Source of the DNA: Bacillota bacterium
Lineage (GTDB): Bacteria; Bacillota; Clostridia; Lachnospirales; Lachnospiraceae
Reading direction: 5' to 3'
DNA: 22,526 nucleotides
NCBI GenBank assembly: GCA_023435505.1
Contig: JAEYRR010000070.1
Coordinates: 1-22,526 of the forward strand
Shown: one piece after another, positions 21,059 through 22,526 of the stretch
Numbering within the stretch: the first letter of the stretch is position 1
Layout of the letters: each line of letters starts with the position of its first letter
Program-made: the position numbers and the translations under genes
The notes under the pieces: model-generated
Told to the model about the DNA's origin: nothing
The model's input: only the letters and a program-made list of their open reading frames with translations
The model's database searches: none

Positions 21059-22189
21059 CTACTGCTCCGTGGAACATCCATCTTTCACACCGGCAATTAC
21101 TTCCTTCAGATTCTTGCCTGCATGACACACATAGGTACAGGAATTGCAGCCGATGCATCTCTCCGGTTGATACTGTTTAAGGTCTGTCAAATCTCCTCTC
21201 TCTACCTTCTTCACAATCTGTTTTATGTTAATCTTCATTGGACACTTGGCATTACAGCCACCACAGCTCTTGCAGTTTGTGGCTGACTCATAGTCTGGTG
21301 CTTTCCCATATGTAATATAGTTAGTCAAAGCAGATACCTTTTCTGCTTCCCTCAGAGGATGGCTATTCATCACACCTTCGCCTACATAGATTACCTTATA
21401 GAATTCATTCGGCAGTGCCTTCTTGATAACCTTCTCTATCTCCATTCCATACCTGGCTCTTACTACAACTGCCTTTCCATGAGTCAGATCTTCTACTGTC
21501 AGATAGCGGCTGTCTACCTCTGTCCCCTGGCAGATGATTGCACCAATAGCAAGAACTGTCTGTATGTTAAGAACCAGAATTCCTGTTTCAGCCGGATACT
21601 CATTCTCTGACAGACCTAGCTGTAACAGGTTCTTCACCAAAGTCTTCTCATATCCCATAGGATAGCGATTAGGAACCTGGACTACCTGTATCTTAGCATC
21701 ATTTACCGAGATAGGGAGCATAGTAGCCAAAAGGATTTTCTTGAAGGAAAAGCACTGGCTTAGTACCTCGATTCCTATCTTAACCTCCTGTAGCCGATGC
21801 CTTAACAACCACTCGTCATGAGCAAGCCCTGGATCGCACTCCACACTGTTAATAATAAACACAGAGTCAGCGTTCATATGCCTACTGAATATATCTAGTT
21901 TATCTGCTGTAGAGAATCCATTTCCGCTTAGTCCAGTCAGCTGATATCTACGGATAGTTGCTATGAGACTATCACACGTCAGATCCTTTGGCATCTCTTT
22001 CTTTTTCTCAGTGTGCTTCTCTCCCGTTAAATCTAAAAACCCTAAATTTTCTATATCGTAAAGCTTATTAACTCTTAACTTCGGTCCTTGGCCTCGGACC
22101 CTTCCGTATTGTTTTTTGGATAGTTTCTGATTCATCCGTAGACTTTTATTTTCTCGTATCATCTTTTTGCAGATTAAGGAATATTCCAT
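21059..22189 (-). CDS. RnfC-like 4Fe-4S electron-transfer protein
   Basis: A 376-residue redox protein. The middle part carries GLSGNGFSTADKLDIF and IINSVECDPGLAHDEWLL. These correspond to the Complex1_51K/RnfC block (GxGGAGFPT and NGAECEP in RnfC) that binds flavin or NADH in relatives. Two [4Fe-4S] motifs end the protein: C306-x2-C309-x2-C312-x3-C316-P and C345-x2-C348-x2-C351-x3-C355. It is shorter than RnfC (about 440) and no other rnf genes adjoin. It is probably a soluble RnfC relative, as with PrdC of Clostridium, rather than part of a membrane Rnf complex. ATG at 22189 has GAGGTG upstream. It follows the TetR gene by 12 bases, so the two are cotranscribed. Confidence 0.85.
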   Translation of the reverse strand: MEYSLICKKMIRENKSLRMNQKLSKKQYGRVRGQGPKLRVNKLYDIENLGFLDLTGEKHTEKKKEMPKDLTCDSLIATIRRYQLTGLSGNGFSTADKLDIFSRHMNADSVFIINSVECDPGLAHDEWLLRHRLQEVKIGIEVLSQCFSFKKILLATMLPISVNDAKIQVVQVPNRYPMGYEKTLVKNLLQLGLSENEYPAETGILVLNIQTVLAIGAIICQGTEVDSRYLTVEDLTHGKAVVVRARYGMEIEKVIKKALPNEFYKVIYVGEGVMNSHPLREAEKVSALTNYITYGKAPDYESATNCKSCGGCNAKCPMKINIKQIVKKVERGDLTDLKQYQPERCIGCNSCTYVCHAGKNLKEVIAGVKDGCSTEQ

Positions 22190-22201
22190 ATGTCCACCTC
22201 T

Positions 22202-22526
22202 CTAATTGTTTGATTGTTGTGTATCCATACATATGTTATTGTCACAAAAATAAGTGACATGCTCTTGTAATTCTTTTAAGACCATTTCATCCTTTTGGGG
22301 CGCCAAATGATACATATAAAATGGTGCGTATAACTCCAATGCAAGTACTTTTGGATTCTGCTTCTTCATATATCCGGCCTCCATTAGCTCTGCAAAGATC
22401 TCTATCATTGAATCCATTGGCCCTTGAATGAAGATACTTTGGTATAGTTTTTCCATCTCTGGGTTTTTAAATTGCTCTATGACAAGTAGTCGATGAAACA
22501 TGACGATCCACTCATCCTCCGTTTGA
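22202..22526 (-). CDS. TetR/AcrR family regulator, 5' end outside the window
   Basis: The frame is open to the right edge (108 codons read), so the ATG at 22501 is an internal methionine. Only the C-terminal ligand-binding and dimer half is visible: EWIVMFHRLLVIEQFKNPEM, then a helical segment and a Cys/Gln/Asn-rich end. The MFHRLL.IEQ..NPE block is typical of one TetR C-terminal subfamily in clostridia. The N-terminal helix-turn-helix is not in the window, so the family call rests on the C-terminal pattern. The following RnfC-like gene starts 12 bases after the stop and is probably under its control. Confidence 0.72.
   Translation of the reverse strand, partial: QTEDEWIVMFHRLLVIEQFKNPEMEKLYQSIFIQGPMDSMIEIFAELMEAGYMKKQNPKVLALELYAPFYMYHLAPQKDEMVLKELQEHVTYFCDNNICMDTQQSNN

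Noticed and set aside
1..22526. Defence island, prophage, integrative element or new multi-gene system
   Set aside because: No integrase, transposase, restriction, toxin-antitoxin, CRISPR, phage or tRNA attachment features were seen; the genes form ordinary small operons of known families.

Overview
The window looks like a chromosomal segment of a low-GC, endospore-forming, anaerobic Firmicute, most likely a clostridium of the Lachnospiraceae type. The reasons are strong AGGAGG ribosome binding sites, a spoIIID gene with a sigma-E-type promoter, BlaI/M56 regulator pairs, an RnfC-like Fe-S protein, and the order pth - mfd - peptidyl-prolyl isomerase lipoprotein. The family-level placement is inference; no rRNA or other marker is present. 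All genes except one (the ArsR/CadC-type regulator at 19246-19611) are on the minus strand, so transcription runs from high to low coordinates. No stretch longer than 300 bases lacks a gene.

Layout, left to right. 1-1536: ATPase and truncated permease of a NatAB-type ABC-2 exporter. 1566-2711: a terminator, then a SurA/PrsA-like foldase lipoprotein gene broken by a one-base frameshift. 2779-6950: mfd (transcription-repair coupling factor) and pth (peptidyl-tRNA hydrolase), with a candidate promoter and a leader hairpin. 7083-9363: a BlaI-type repressor and an M56 (BlaR1-like) membrane metalloprotease with an unfamiliar C-terminal domain, behind an operator-covered promoter. 9373-9786: spoIIID with a TTG start, a sigma-E promoter and a very strong terminator. 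9866-12548: a serine beta-lactamase-family hydrolase and a methyl-accepting chemotaxis protein. 12740-13858: a flavodoxin-like protein and the tRNA methyltransferase TrmO. 13928-15016: a MarR regulator and a second flavodoxin-like protein, translationally coupled, behind an 18-bp perfect palindrome. 15023-16495: a GNAT acetyltransferase and an aldo/keto reductase. 16523-19611: a heavy-metal resistance cluster (separate HMA protein, P1B-type ATPase, Nudix hydrolase) diverging from its CadC-like metal sensor, with mirrored operator-in-spacer promoters. 19638-20366: nagB. 20605-21034: an orphan second BlaI-type repressor. 21059-22526: an RnfC-like Fe-S protein and the C-terminal part of a TetR regulator that runs off the right edge.

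The strongest theme is regulation that can be read directly from the DNA. At least five promoters have a dyad overlapping or adjoining the -35/-10 elements (two BlaI types, MarR, and both sides of the metal cluster). Local regulators sit next to small resistance or redox modules. I did not find a defence island, CRISPR array, integrase, insertion sequence, RNA gene or biosynthetic cluster. The less ordinary items are the non-PBP sensor domain on the M56 protein, the orphan BlaI with its dyad cluster, the unexplained dyad and terminator arrangement ahead of nagB, and several stable hairpins without U-tracts.
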